In this document: positions 35,161-44,393 of the stretch, piece after piece
Layout: each line of letters opens with the position of its first letter
Position numbering within the stretch: the stretch's first letter is position 1
Source: RGIG9115 sp045603225
GTDB lineage: Bacteria > Bacillota > Clostridia > UBA1381
Assembly: GCA_045603225.1 (NCBI GenBank)
Contig: JAZULT010000011.1
Coordinates: forward strand, 45,867 to 109,866
DNA length: 64,000 nt
Reading direction: 5' to 3'
Notes under the pieces: generated by a model
What the model was told of the DNA's origin: nothing
Database searches by the model: none
The model's input: only the letters and a program-made list of their open reading frames with translations
Position numbers and translations under genes: made by a program

Positions 35161-35628
35161 CTATATAACACTCACAATTGTTTTGCCTTTTTTTCTTGCA
35201 TAATTAACAGTATATGAAGTCCCGCCGGTATTCTTATACGCATAACACACGCACACAGCACTGTTATCAACCATATATCTGTTCCGATTATGCATACAGC
35301 CTCTGTAATACTCCTCACTCAGAACAATCACCTCGTCTGCTGATCCAAGCATTTTCTCATAAGCCTGTTTTTCTCGCATACTCCACGTTGATGCCTGATT
35401 TCTGCAAGGAACAGCAATTATAAGTTTTATATTTTTGTATTTCTTTTTCATTTCAACGACACAGCTTGCGGCAAGCATATCAAACCCCAAAGCACCACCG
35501 GATATAAAGTATTCAAATCCGTCTTCAGCAAATAATGATATTACTTCTTTTATTCTGTCTGAAACTCCTGAATGTATTACTTTCCTGTGTCCTGTAAAAC
35601 ACAAAGTTTTATCAATTGATTTATTCAT
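35161..35628 (-). CDS. SLOG-family (DUF1273-like) nucleotide-binding protein
   Basis: A 155-residue Rossmann-like protein. Motifs are TLCFTGHRK at the start, FISGGALGFDMLAASCV near 43, LIIAVPCRNQASTW near 69 and DEVIVLSEEYYRGCMHNRNRYMVD near 99. It belongs to the YpsA/DUF1273 branch of the SLOG superfamily, thought to bind nucleotides or ADP-ribose-like ligands; function is unsettled. A longer frame opens at 35685 but overlaps the DnaC gene heavily. The ATG at 35628 overlaps the DnaC stop by 8 bases and is preferred, though its Shine-Dalgarno is weak. Confidence 0.8.
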   Translation of the reverse strand: MNKSIDKTLCFTGHRKVIHSGVSDRIKEVISLFAEDGFEYFISGGALGFDMLAASCVVEMKKKYKNIKLIIAVPCRNQASTWSMREKQAYEKMLGSADEVIVLSEEYYRGCMHNRNRYMVDNSAVCVCYAYKNTGGTSYTVNYARKKGKTIVSVI

Positions 35629-36604
35629 ACGCCTGCTGCTTTCTGATATCCGTTCCCGTAAGCCTGAAAACATAAAAACTTTCATAAAGTCTGGAAATAA
35701 ATCTCGGTGAATACATCTTTGAAAGTTCCTCGGTGCTGTAATTTGTACTCATAATCATTTTTTTGCCGTTTAGCATCCTCTCATTTACAAGGTCATGAAG
35801 AAATGCTGCCGTAAACTTTGACGGAATCTCAGCTCCCAGGTCATCAATAATAAGCAAGTCACAATTATACACACTCTCAAGCATATCCTCATTTTCAACA
35901 TCAGTCAGTCTGTTGAATTTCTTATTTTCAAGTAACGTAAAAAGTGTACTGCTTCTTACGTAAAGAACCGAATATCCTTTTTCTATAAGTCTGTTTGCAA
36001 TACAGCCGGAAAGAAACGTTTTTCCAAGACCGACATTTCCTATAAACATAAAGCTTCGTTCACTCTTATCTATATTTTCAGAAAATTCCTGTGATTGTCT
36101 TAAAGCCTTTTCGGCACGTTTTCTGGGTGATACACCGTCCGACTCCGGGACATCTGAATAATACTCAAGCTTGAACTTGTCAAATGTCTGATTTTTCATT
36201 CGTTCCGAAAGATTTGAACGTTCATACGTATATGCTATTTTCTTCGCGATAAAGCAACGGCATTTCTCATTATTTATATATCCGGTATCCTCGCAAAGCT
36301 CACATTCGTGACGTATTCTGTCATAATCCTCAGGGATTTCATGAGCTTCAAGAATCGCTTTTCTTCTTTCAATCAGCTCTTTTGTTTCACGTTCATATCC
36401 GAGTTTCAGCTCTTCCGCTTTTTCAGGATTTGCCGCTATACCGGAAGCAAGCTTCATTCCTGCCGCGGTAATTTCATTTTTTATTTCTTTAAGTTCAGGA
36501 TAAAGTTCATGATACTTATCCACACGTTTTTTTCTCAGGAATCCCTCTCTTGAACGTATTTCATCATATTCATTGAGAATTTTATCTATAATTTTCTGTG
36601 CCAT
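35621..36604 (-). CDS. DnaC/DnaI-like helicase-loader ATPase
   Basis: A 327-residue AAA+ ATPase. A helical N-terminus (1-110) is followed by a zinc-binding cluster (CELCEDTGYINNEKCRCF near 101). The ATPase domain has Walker A FIGNVGLGKTFLSG near 190, Walker B CDLLIIDDLGAE near 246, and sensor STNYSTEEL near 285. It probably loads the replicative helicase with DnaD proteins. The open frame begins at 36640, but GGGGAAGTG 4-12 bases upstream of 36604 marks the start. It follows hemZ directly. Confidence 0.9.
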   Translation of the reverse strand: MAQKIIDKILNEYDEIRSREGFLRKKRVDKYHELYPELKEIKNEITAAGMKLASGIAANPEKAEELKLGYERETKELIERRKAILEAHEIPEDYDRIRHECELCEDTGYINNEKCRCFIAKKIAYTYERSNLSERMKNQTFDKFKLEYYSDVPESDGVSPRKRAEKALRQSQEFSENIDKSERSFMFIGNVGLGKTFLSGCIANRLIEKGYSVLYVRSSTLFTLLENKKFNRLTDVENEDMLESVYNCDLLIIDDLGAEIPSKFTAAFLHDLVNERMLNGKKMIMSTNYSTEELSKMYSPRFISRLYESFYVFRLTGTDIRKQQAYE

Positions 36605-36608
36605 CTTC

Positions 36609-38039
36609 TCACTTCCCCTGCATGATATTAAATATATCATCCTTCTTTTTCAAAATTTCATCAAATCTGTTTATATACGTAACAGGGTCTTTAAAATTGA
36701 AAACCCTTTCTATAGTGCCGTTTCCTACAATTTTCGTACTTCCTCCGCACCCTGCGGCAATAATCGTCTGGACTTCCTCCATAATATTAATATTATAAAA
36801 GCTCATAAATCCCGGTTTTGAATATCCGACATTTTCAAGATTTCCTGAAATATTTTTCTGTCTGTACATATAATACGGTATTCTTCCGGTTTCTGACATG
36901 CGCTTCTGAGTATATGAAAGCATTTCATTCATAACTTTTGCGGCAGATAATTCCTCGCCCGAAAATCTCAGATTTGCAGAACGTTTGACGCACATAGAAT
37001 GAACTGTGATATTCTCAGGACCCAGCTTTATAACTTCATCAAGACTATATCTGAAATCATCTGTATTTTCTCCCGGCAGTCCTGCAATAAGATCCATATT
37101 TATGTTATTAAATCCAACCTTTCTTGCAAGTTTGAAAGCATCGTATACCATTCCCGTAGTATGACTTCTCCCAACTCTTTCAAGCGTTTTGTCATTCATA
37201 CTCTGAGGATTGATACTTATGCGGTTCACACCACCCTCTATCGCACATCTTAATTTTTCTTCTGTTATTGTATCAGGTCTCCCTGCTTCAAGCGTATATT
37301 CGGAAAGTCCTTCTTCAGGAATAATAAGTCTCAGCTTTTCAAATATTTTCGTAAGATGTTCTGCGGACAAAGTTGTCGGTGTTCCGCCGCCTATATAAAT
37401 ATTTTTTACAATCTTACCTGATTTATCTATAATTTCTTTTATTTTCTCTATTTCAAGGAGCAGATGATTTACATAATCATCCATATATTTTCCGCTTACG
37501 CGTACATCAGTCGATACAAATGAACAGTATAGACAACGCGTAGGGCAAAATGGTATCCCGACATAAACACTTATGTGACTGTCATCATTTTTCCTAAGAA
37601 TGATTTCTTCATTTTTCGCCACAGTCAATGCAAGCTCTGCCTTTTCGCGACTTACCTCATATAGGTCATACAAGACATCGGTAATGTCGTTTTCTTTGAC
37701 ACCCAGCCCAAGTATTTCTCTGACGTTCTTTGCCGGTCTTATACCACTCATAACTCCCCATGGAAGGTTAATCGTTCTTATTTTGAATGCGGCATGGCAA
37801 AAGCTTTTTGTTACAGCTGCATCAAAAGCTTTTCTTTTGAACTCCGGTCTTGTAAGTGTATAATAAAAATCATCATCATACAGTATACCGTCATATAATA
37901 TCGTTGTATATACATTAATTATCATACCGTCGAAAGAAAAACTGCTTGTAACGGTAATATCCTCATCTTCGTCAAAAAAAAGACGGTAGAACATTTTTAT
38001 TTTTTCGGCACATTCATGACCGGTCTGAAACAGTAACAT
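36609..38039 (-). CDS. hemZ: HemZ-like coproporphyrinogen III dehydrogenase, radical SAM
   Basis: A 476-residue radical SAM protein of the HemN/HemZ group. The [4Fe-4S] motif is in GIPFCPTRCLYCSF near residue 172 (CxxxCxxC), GGGTPTTL lies near 222, and GLPGENTDDF near 330. The N-terminal 160 residues carry the HemZ-specific extension. It may oxidatively decarboxylate coproporphyrinogen; many clostridial HemN-like proteins are instead haem chaperones or methyltransferases, so function is tentative. AAGGAG lies 9 bases before the ATG. It is first in a unit with the DnaC and SLOG genes. Confidence 0.88.
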   Translation of the reverse strand: MLLFQTGHECAEKIKMFYRLFFDEDEDITVTSSFSFDGMIINVYTTILYDGILYDDDFYYTLTRPEFKRKAFDAAVTKSFCHAAFKIRTINLPWGVMSGIRPAKNVREILGLGVKENDITDVLYDLYEVSREKAELALTVAKNEEIILRKNDDSHISVYVGIPFCPTRCLYCSFVSTDVRVSGKYMDDYVNHLLLEIEKIKEIIDKSGKIVKNIYIGGGTPTTLSAEHLTKIFEKLRLIIPEEGLSEYTLEAGRPDTITEEKLRCAIEGGVNRISINPQSMNDKTLERVGRSHTTGMVYDAFKLARKVGFNNINMDLIAGLPGENTDDFRYSLDEVIKLGPENITVHSMCVKRSANLRFSGEELSAAKVMNEMLSYTQKRMSETGRIPYYMYRQKNISGNLENVGYSKPGFMSFYNINIMEEVQTIIAAGCGGSTKIVGNGTIERVFNFKDPVTYINRFDEILKKKDDIFNIMQGK

Positions 38040-38062
38040 CGCATATATCTCCTTACTATACC

Positions 38063-38091
38063 ATTATACTCCAAATAAAGGATATTGTCAA
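38063..38091 (-). promoter_or_regulatory. SigA-type promoter of hemZ-dnaC-SLOG
   Basis: On the minus strand: TTGACA (38091-38086), a 17-base spacer and TATAAT (38068-38063), 24 bases before the hemZ start. It lies just after the terminator of the glycan locus. Confidence 0.9.
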
Positions 38092-38110
38092 TAGTATAAT
38101 TTTTTTATAT

Positions 38111-38146
38111 AAAAAAATTGGTAAGAACTTCTGCTCCTACCAATTT
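38111..38146 (-). terminator. Intrinsic terminator ending the glycan-degradation locus
   Basis: On the minus strand AAATTGGTA, a 14-base loop, TACCAATTT followed by more T: a nine-pair stem with a seven-T tract. It lies 11 bases after the stop codon of the small Cys-rich protein gene. Confidence 0.88.
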
Positions 38147-38156
38147 GTATAGTACA

Positions 38157-38348
38157 TTAATTAAAAAGTGTACATCCTATATCTTTATAATGTTTTATTT
38201 TCTCCTCAAGTAAATCTCTTGTCACACCGAAATACTCTGCCATGCAGTTGATACACATAAACTCTGTCAGATTTTTTCCGCAAAGCTTTTTGCAAAGCCC
38301 TATTTCATCATGCGACAGCATCTCTGCGCATTCTTTACAATAATCCAT
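38157..38348 (-). CDS. Small Cys-rich (zinc-ribbon-like) protein, function unknown
   Basis: A 63-residue protein with seven cysteines: CKEC at residues 4-7, CKKLC near 19-23, CINC near 32-35 and a late Cys near 59. The spacing suggests one or two bound metals. Its ATG overlaps the stop codon of the GH27 gene by one base (TAATG) and GGTGA lies 6 bases upstream, so it is translationally coupled to the last enzyme of the locus. No family is recognised; similar short tails of glycan operons have no known role. Confidence 0.7.
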   Translation of the reverse strand: MDYCKECAEMLSHDEIGLCKKLCGKNLTEFMCINCMAEYFGVTRDLLEEKIKHYKDIGCTLFN

Positions 38349-39475
38349 TATATTTCACCAATAACAACACGATACTGCATCGGCTGTACTTCTGCAAGGA
38401 AGCTTCCCTCACTGACACCCAAATCTTCACCCGTCACAGCATCTGTAAAATGAACCTTTCCGTTTGCGGGGATTCCCAAATCTTCAAACGGAATTGCTAA
38501 GTTTGTATATCCATCTGACTCGATATTAAATATTGCTATCGCAAATTTGTTATCTGACAGAAGTCTCATCATAATCGGTCTTATATTATGACTTCCGTCA
38601 AAGTTTCCGCCTGAACCCACAAGAAACGGTGGACGTGCCTCCGAATCCTGATTAATGGAAATAAGATTTTTATTAAGGATAATTTTTTTATCTTCATCAT
38701 TCATATTCCGGACATCTCCGCCAATCATAAGCGGCGATCCCATGAATGCCCACATAGCAAAATGCATTGCATATTCTTCGCTTGTACATCCGCCCAGTCC
38801 TACATTGCCCTCACCATGCATTCCGACGATAAGCATATCCATATCGTTAAAGCAACCGCATCCGCTTTTCTCAATTTCCTGAATTTGGGAAACAAATATA
38901 TCGCAAAATGAACGTCTGTTATCATGTATATCCTGAGTGGAACGAAAAATATCCGCTCCATGAGAACGCATCCAGTCAGAAGCATTTTTCTCTCCCCAGT
39001 TACAAGCCGCAAAAAGTATATCTCTTCCGCATGACTTAAGTGCCATTTTCATTCTGAGATACGCTGTTTTTGTATCTGCAGATGCCGGAAAGTGACAGTA
39101 ATCATATTTAAGATAATCTATCCCCCACTCGGCAAACTGTTTTGCGTCAGTATATTCATAACCGAAGCTTCCCGGAAGATGTTCACAGGTAAGCACGCCG
39201 CTTGATGAATACATTCCGAATTTAAGCCCTTTTGAATGTATGTAATCTGCAAGAGCTTTAATTCCACCCGGGAACTTTTCAGGATCAGCAACCATTTTCC
39301 CGTCATGTCTTTCGGGCAGATGCCAGCAGTCATCAATTACAAGATATTCATATCCTGCATCCCTGTAGCCTTTTTCAACCATTGCATCTGCAATTTCTTT
39401 TATAAGTTTTTCGTTTATATCCTTGCCGAAAGTGTTCCATGTATTAAACCCCATCGGCGGTGCAGTTATCATCAT
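38348..39475 (-). CDS. Alpha-galactosidase (GH27), intracellular
   Basis: A 375-residue melibiase-type enzyme. It opens with PPMGFNTWNTFG, the GH27 signature, and has VIDDCWHL near 46. The nucleophile is D125 in YLKYDYCHFP and the acid/base is probably D182 in RSTQDIHDN. A C-terminal beta domain completes it. No signal peptide is seen, so it cleaves alpha-galactosyl (or alpha-N-acetylgalactosaminyl) ends of imported saccharides, for example from galactomannan. It starts 3 bases after the DUF5054 gene. Confidence 0.94.
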   Translation of the reverse strand: MMITAPPMGFNTWNTFGKDINEKLIKEIADAMVEKGYRDAGYEYLVIDDCWHLPERHDGKMVADPEKFPGGIKALADYIHSKGLKFGMYSSSGVLTCEHLPGSFGYEYTDAKQFAEWGIDYLKYDYCHFPASADTKTAYLRMKMALKSCGRDILFAACNWGEKNASDWMRSHGADIFRSTQDIHDNRRSFCDIFVSQIQEIEKSGCGCFNDMDMLIVGMHGEGNVGLGGCTSEEYAMHFAMWAFMGSPLMIGGDVRNMNDEDKKIILNKNLISINQDSEARPPFLVGSGGNFDGSHNIRPIMMRLLSDNKFAIAIFNIESDGYTNLAIPFEDLGIPANGKVHFTDAVTGEDLGVSEGSFLAEVQPMQYRVVIGEI

Positions 39476-39478
39476 AAG

Positions 39479-41182
39479 TTATCCTCGCTTTATAAATCTG
39501 AATTTCGCATCATCTGAAAACCACATCGGAAAATTAGTGTTCCAGATATTATTATACAAATTGAAATACAAATCCTTCTCATGCTTTTCTCCGCTCCACT
39601 CCAGCATATGTCTTCCATAAGGCGCCGCAAGTGGTGCATCAAGGCTTTCTATTTCACATTTATCCGTAAGTACTCCCTGCATGGCATGGAGGTTTCTCAT
39701 TCCTAAAGCTCCGGATACATCTACATATTCGTCAAGCTTTTTGATCTTCACACATTCTCCTGCATCTGTAAGCTTTATCCAATATGCTTCAGGAAGCCTG
39801 TTGGCTGTTTTCCCGAACCATCTGACTTCTATGTTTTCTCCGTTTTCAAGAACAAATATAACAGGAAGACCGCAGAAGCTTTTAATTTTTTCAGGAAATT
39901 CCATTTTAAAAATCTTCAGTCCGTCCTTCTCCCATGCCTGTACCGTTTCAGCACTAAAAATTCCGCTTTCATATTCCGGGAGTCCGAGTTTCAGAAAGTC
40001 CCATTCTGCCCAGTCCACCTCACTTTGCAGATAATCCTTTCTGTATCTTTCATAATCTTCCGAATTAAAAAGCTGATAAGATACTTCTGCAGAGCATTTT
40101 TCAGTACTTACAGTCATACCGGAAGTATCAGGAATTTCAACCTTCATATCTTCTGATATATCAAGTCCTGTTTCATTAAGAGCTTTTGTTATATATTCAC
40201 GCTGTTCTGCCCATGAGCTTTCAAACTTTTCTTTAGCTGTACAGTTTTTAAGTTCATCAGGCAAATACGTTTCCCTGTCAGGGAAAAATATGTTAAGATT
40301 CATTCCCCATGTATGCTCAGGAACAAGTAAAAGATTATCACTAAGCTCATAATCTTTATAATTTTTAAGATTTCTCAGTATCGCTCTGAACGCCCTTGTT
40401 TTTGTAGGGTCAGTTCCGACACCGTGAATCCAGTTGTCACCTATTTCGTTTTCTATTACCGGGAACTTTCTTCCGCGGATTTTTTTTGCAACATCGTCAA
40501 GGGTTGCCGCACGAATTACAGCTCCCGGGTATTGATTTTTAAGAGTTTCATATGTATTTTTAAGCCCTTCCGCATCCTGAGGCCCGTGATTATCGCCTGT
40601 CATACCGAAAGCAACGGCAAAATCGTCTATCTCGAATGTCTTTCCGTAGCCACCACCGTTATACATAACGTTAATACTGCTGTCACCGAATTTCCATGTA
40701 AATATTTCAGGAACATCAGGAATAGGTGTGGCAGGATTTACTCCTATGTGAATAAGCTCAACACCTGCTTTTGTAAGAATCGGAATCATTGCGGCTGTAT
40801 GTCCCGGGACATCACTCATTTTCGCAGCAATGGTTTTTCTGCCGAAACGTTTATCAAGCTTTTCGGAAAGTGACAGAGCATATTCCATAAGCTCTCTGTT
40901 CATGTACTCCGTATGAGATGTAAACGGCAGAGCATGCCAGTTGATAAGTCCGTCACGTATCGCTTTTTCAAGCTTTCCGTCGTTATCTTTTTTCAAGGCT
41001 TCATATATAAGCCATGAGCCTGTTGTCCATACAAAAGGATAATTGGTATCCTTCTGACGGTACGCAAAATCAACCGCTTCCGGCAGATAGCTTTCAAGAT
41101 ATTTTTTCGTTACATTCTTCGCATAATCGGTAAAACCTATATCAAGATGCGTTTTGAATACTATAAGAACCTCTTTAATCAT
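39479..41182 (-). CDS. DUF5054 protein, GH38-like glycosidase
   Basis: A 567-residue protein without signal peptide. Its N-terminal half mimics the GH38 barrel: the zinc pair is H12/D14 in VFKTHLDIGFT and the equivalent of the GH38 nucleophile loop is D124 in SDVPGHTAAMIPIL. ELIHIGVNPATPIPD and LVPEHTWGMNLN are further blocks of the DUF5054 family. Activity is unproven; an alpha-mannosidase-like or related retaining hydrolase is the likely role. The gene lies 9 bases after the GH42-like gene and 3 before GH27. Confidence 0.85.
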   Translation of the reverse strand: MIKEVLIVFKTHLDIGFTDYAKNVTKKYLESYLPEAVDFAYRQKDTNYPFVWTTGSWLIYEALKKDNDGKLEKAIRDGLINWHALPFTSHTEYMNRELMEYALSLSEKLDKRFGRKTIAAKMSDVPGHTAAMIPILTKAGVELIHIGVNPATPIPDVPEIFTWKFGDSSINVMYNGGGYGKTFEIDDFAVAFGMTGDNHGPQDAEGLKNTYETLKNQYPGAVIRAATLDDVAKKIRGRKFPVIENEIGDNWIHGVGTDPTKTRAFRAILRNLKNYKDYELSDNLLLVPEHTWGMNLNIFFPDRETYLPDELKNCTAKEKFESSWAEQREYITKALNETGLDISEDMKVEIPDTSGMTVSTEKCSAEVSYQLFNSEDYERYRKDYLQSEVDWAEWDFLKLGLPEYESGIFSAETVQAWEKDGLKIFKMEFPEKIKSFCGLPVIFVLENGENIEVRWFGKTANRLPEAYWIKLTDAGECVKIKKLDEYVDVSGALGMRNLHAMQGVLTDKCEIESLDAPLAAPYGRHMLEWSGEKHEKDLYFNLYNNIWNTNFPMWFSDDAKFRFIKRG

Positions 41183-41191
41183 GTTTTAGCC

Positions 41192-44100
41192 TCACAATTC
41201 TATTGTAATTTTTTCTGAAATCGGGTTCTGTGTTTCTTCTGAATCTACGGCATAAACTACTGCGGATACTGCATTTTTATCTAAAGGCTTTGAAATTCTG
41301 AATGAATCTGTTTTATCGCCTTTTATATTTGTATCATTGTAATGATATGCTATTATATTACCGTTTGCATCAAGTATTTCTACCTTAATCACCGCGTGAA
41401 CATATCCGCTTGCACTGTTTACTGCATCAATACGGCAGTTAAATGACGAGTCAGTTGATTCATCTGCAGCACTAAGCTTAATTGCATCAGATGAACCTGC
41501 ATAAATCCATTTTCCATCTGTTTCCGTCGTACCCAGTACAGGCTTTAACATATATATTCCGGGCTCACTGTATGCATATGACGTACCGCTTACAGTTGCC
41601 ACTTTCTTAAACTTTGCAGTATTTGAAAGCTTGTAAACATCTGCACCTTCATAAAGAATATTTGATATTCCCCAGTTTATTTCCTTGTTATTAATGTCAA
41701 CATCTATTTCATCTATAACTGCCGGCGTGTCAGGAATCACAATAAATCTGTATTCAAGAAGCTGAGGTTCAAATCCATTCAAGGTTGTTTTTGAAATATC
41801 TGTCTGTCCGCTTCTCAGCTCTTTCATTCCTGTAAGCTTCTCACCGTCAAGATACACTTCAATTTCCTTCGGTGTATCATACTCAAGATTCGTAACGTTA
41901 ACAAGTACTCTTGTGTCATTTATACTATACTGCCAGTCAAGCATAGCAGGCTTTGTACCGTCTGCGTACCTAAGTTCAACTCTGTTATCAAGATTACTTG
42001 AAATGAAGCTGTTCACAGCACTTACAATACCATCACCATTTGTAAATGTATATCCAGATGTTGCTGTAGCTGTCGATGATGTACTGTTTGCATTTGATGC
42101 AATATTATTTGATTTTGAAACGTTGTACTCATTCTTTGTCATCGGATTTCCGAAGTAAAGTACCTTTCCGCCGTTTGTCATAAAGCTTTCGACAGCAGAT
42201 ACAGCATCAGCTGTACCGTTCGTCACATTACCCATTATAAGTATATCATAATTTGGAAGTTTGTCAAGACTGTTTTCCGAAACAAATCCAACTTTTACTC
42301 CTGCATTTATAAGTGCCTGATAAACCCTGTAAGTATAAAGCATATGATTGTTTGTATATACTCTTGTGGGTTTGGAATAGAAAAGAGCAACCTTTGCATC
42401 ATTTGCACGCATCTCTGAAATCTCATTTGATAGTCTTGACATATCAAGAGCCGTTTTTCCAATATCAGCAACAGCATCGGGACGTGTAAGAACACTCTGA
42501 AATGCCTGATTTGAAGAGCTGTTAACGTGTGCCCATATCCACATTGAATGCATTGAAACACCGTGCATAGCACTTGTCCACATATGATTTGCAGAATGTG
42601 CCGCAGTTTCAGGTTCATACGCGGTCCCGGGACTCTTATTTCCGTCCTGAATAAGATGTGTCTCTGAGTTATAAAGCGGTTTTCCTGTAACAGATGACAT
42701 ATAATCATAAAACATCATACCTACCCAGTATGAATACGGGTCATTATATACGTCATATACATCATTTCCGCCAAGGTCTGTAAACTCATCAAAAAGCTCT
42801 ATATCAGTACCGCGTCTGAGCTCAAATTTATCAGAGGATTCTCCTGCCCATCTGAAAGTATTCATAACCTTTATGCTAAGGGGAATATCTGTATACTCCT
42901 TAACTATATCCGCCATCCATTTATGCCATTTTGCAGAAATTTCATCATTGAACAAAATCCAGTCATAATAGATTGCTTTTGAATAATCTGAAGATGAAGT
43001 CGGCATTACAATATCATTAAAGCTGTCGTATGATGTTTTTCCGATTCCAAAGAAACCTTCACTTAAATTATATGCAGTGTTAAGGGTCCCTATAGTTCCG
43101 TGTTTTTCTTTAAGCCATGCTCTGAAAAGCGGATTGTAAAAGTCCGGATAATCTGTTGTAATAAACTCCGGTTCGTTTGTAAGAATAATACTTGAAAGTG
43201 CCGTGTAATCCTTCACTTCACTTACAATACGTCTTATATGGTCTTCAACAACTACCTTTGCCGCATCTGAATTTATATTGTACTTCAAAAATCCGTAGGC
43301 ATTAGTGTTATATTCAACATCTGCCACTTTTTCAGGGAAATAATGCGGCGATAAAAGAAGGTTTATGCCAACATTATTCTTTTCAGCATTAACAAGTGCT
43401 TTTTTTACAGTATCAAGCTTTGACTTATATGCACCTTCCATATTTCCGTTCACAAGAATGTTATCCGTTGTTCCGGTTTTGCGTACATACATATCGTCAA
43501 AGTAACACTCAGCTTCACCTTCAACAATTATACTGAATACAAGCTTTGTCTGAGTTGACGTTGTTGTAAAGCTTCCTGAATACTCCGTCCAATCGCTGCA
43601 AGGTGACATTGCTACACTTGTATCCCAGTCCCAGTCGTTTCCAAACAACTTTACAGAAAGACCGTTTGTGCTGTTGTCTTTTATCTTCGCAAAAGCTCCG
43701 AATTCATATGTAGTATTCGGACTGCAGGCAATCTCCTGAGTCATTCTGTAATATACATTTGAAGATGTCGGAGAAGTTACAACAGTTTTAAGTGCAAAAT
43801 TTCCGCCATGAACAGTTTTTGTTTCAATCTCATGTGTGTACTCTGCCGATGATTTCACATTAAACGAGCCGAGATAATCTATATATTCAGTCGGTCCGAT
43901 TTCAACCTGCACGTTTGAAGCACCAAACTTATTCATATTTTGAATTTCTTCGAATATATTACTTCCATGTCCGTAGCCGATTGAATAAACAGGCTTATTT
44001 CCGCTTATAAATTCCTTTTCCGATACAGCTGTATTGCTCATATCAGGAAGTGATACCTTCTTAGGCTTTACAGTTCCGTTCAGATATGAAGTAAGAGCGG

Positions 44101-44389
44101 AAACGGTTTCTGCGCAAAGGTCATCCATTACAGATACATTATAATTTATAATGTCTTCTGCTATGCCGTCATTAATATCCTGCTTTATATATCCTTCGAA
44201 GCGTTCGATTGTATGATAGTTTATTGATTCATAATCGTATGTGATACCTTTCGCATCACACTGTTCCATCAGTGACTTAATTTCAGAAAGCTCATCCGAA
44301 TAGTCAATATCAGCAGCAGTATATGCCGCCTGAACATTTAGTGCTAAAGATGAAAATACAAGAAGAAGTGATAAAATTTTCTTTTTCAT
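41192..44389 (-). CDS. Secreted GH42-like glycoside hydrolase with internal CBM
   Basis: A 1065-residue protein. A signal peptide covers 1-22, a helical region 23-105, and barrel strands begin at about 133-165 (GYGHGSN, then NVQVEIGP). Residues 166-318 form a CBM_4_9-like beta-sandwich, after which the barrel resumes (INLLLSPHYFPE near 343). The predicted acid/base is E406 in LTNEPEF and nucleophile E576 in LYNSETHL. A GH42 trimerisation-type Rossmann domain follows at 665-745, then C-terminal beta domains. Clan GH-A membership is inferred; the closest named family is GH42 beta-galactosidase. It is paralogous to the 48481-53148 protein but lacks SLH anchors. Confidence 0.82.
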   Translation of the reverse strand: MKKKILSLLLVFSSLALNVQAAYTAADIDYSDELSEIKSLMEQCDAKGITYDYESINYHTIERFEGYIKQDINDGIAEDIINYNVSVMDDLCAETVSALTSYLNGTVKPKKVSLPDMSNTAVSEKEFISGNKPVYSIGYGHGSNIFEEIQNMNKFGASNVQVEIGPTEYIDYLGSFNVKSSAEYTHEIETKTVHGGNFALKTVVTSPTSSNVYYRMTQEIACSPNTTYEFGAFAKIKDNSTNGLSVKLFGNDWDWDTSVAMSPCSDWTEYSGSFTTTSTQTKLVFSIIVEGEAECYFDDMYVRKTGTTDNILVNGNMEGAYKSKLDTVKKALVNAEKNNVGINLLLSPHYFPEKVADVEYNTNAYGFLKYNINSDAAKVVVEDHIRRIVSEVKDYTALSSIILTNEPEFITTDYPDFYNPLFRAWLKEKHGTIGTLNTAYNLSEGFFGIGKTSYDSFNDIVMPTSSSDYSKAIYYDWILFNDEISAKWHKWMADIVKEYTDIPLSIKVMNTFRWAGESSDKFELRRGTDIELFDEFTDLGGNDVYDVYNDPYSYWVGMMFYDYMSSVTGKPLYNSETHLIQDGNKSPGTAYEPETAAHSANHMWTSAMHGVSMHSMWIWAHVNSSSNQAFQSVLTRPDAVADIGKTALDMSRLSNEISEMRANDAKVALFYSKPTRVYTNNHMLYTYRVYQALINAGVKVGFVSENSLDKLPNYDILIMGNVTNGTADAVSAVESFMTNGGKVLYFGNPMTKNEYNVSKSNNIASNANSTSSTATATSGYTFTNGDGIVSAVNSFISSNLDNRVELRYADGTKPAMLDWQYSINDTRVLVNVTNLEYDTPKEIEVYLDGEKLTGMKELRSGQTDISKTTLNGFEPQLLEYRFIVIPDTPAVIDEIDVDINNKEINWGISNILYEGADVYKLSNTAKFKKVATVSGTSYAYSEPGIYMLKPVLGTTETDGKWIYAGSSDAIKLSAADESTDSSFNCRIDAVNSASGYVHAVIKVEILDANGNIIAYHYNDTNIKGDKTDSFRISKPLDKNAVSAVVYAVDSEETQNPISEKITIEL

Positions 44390-44393
44390 AGTT

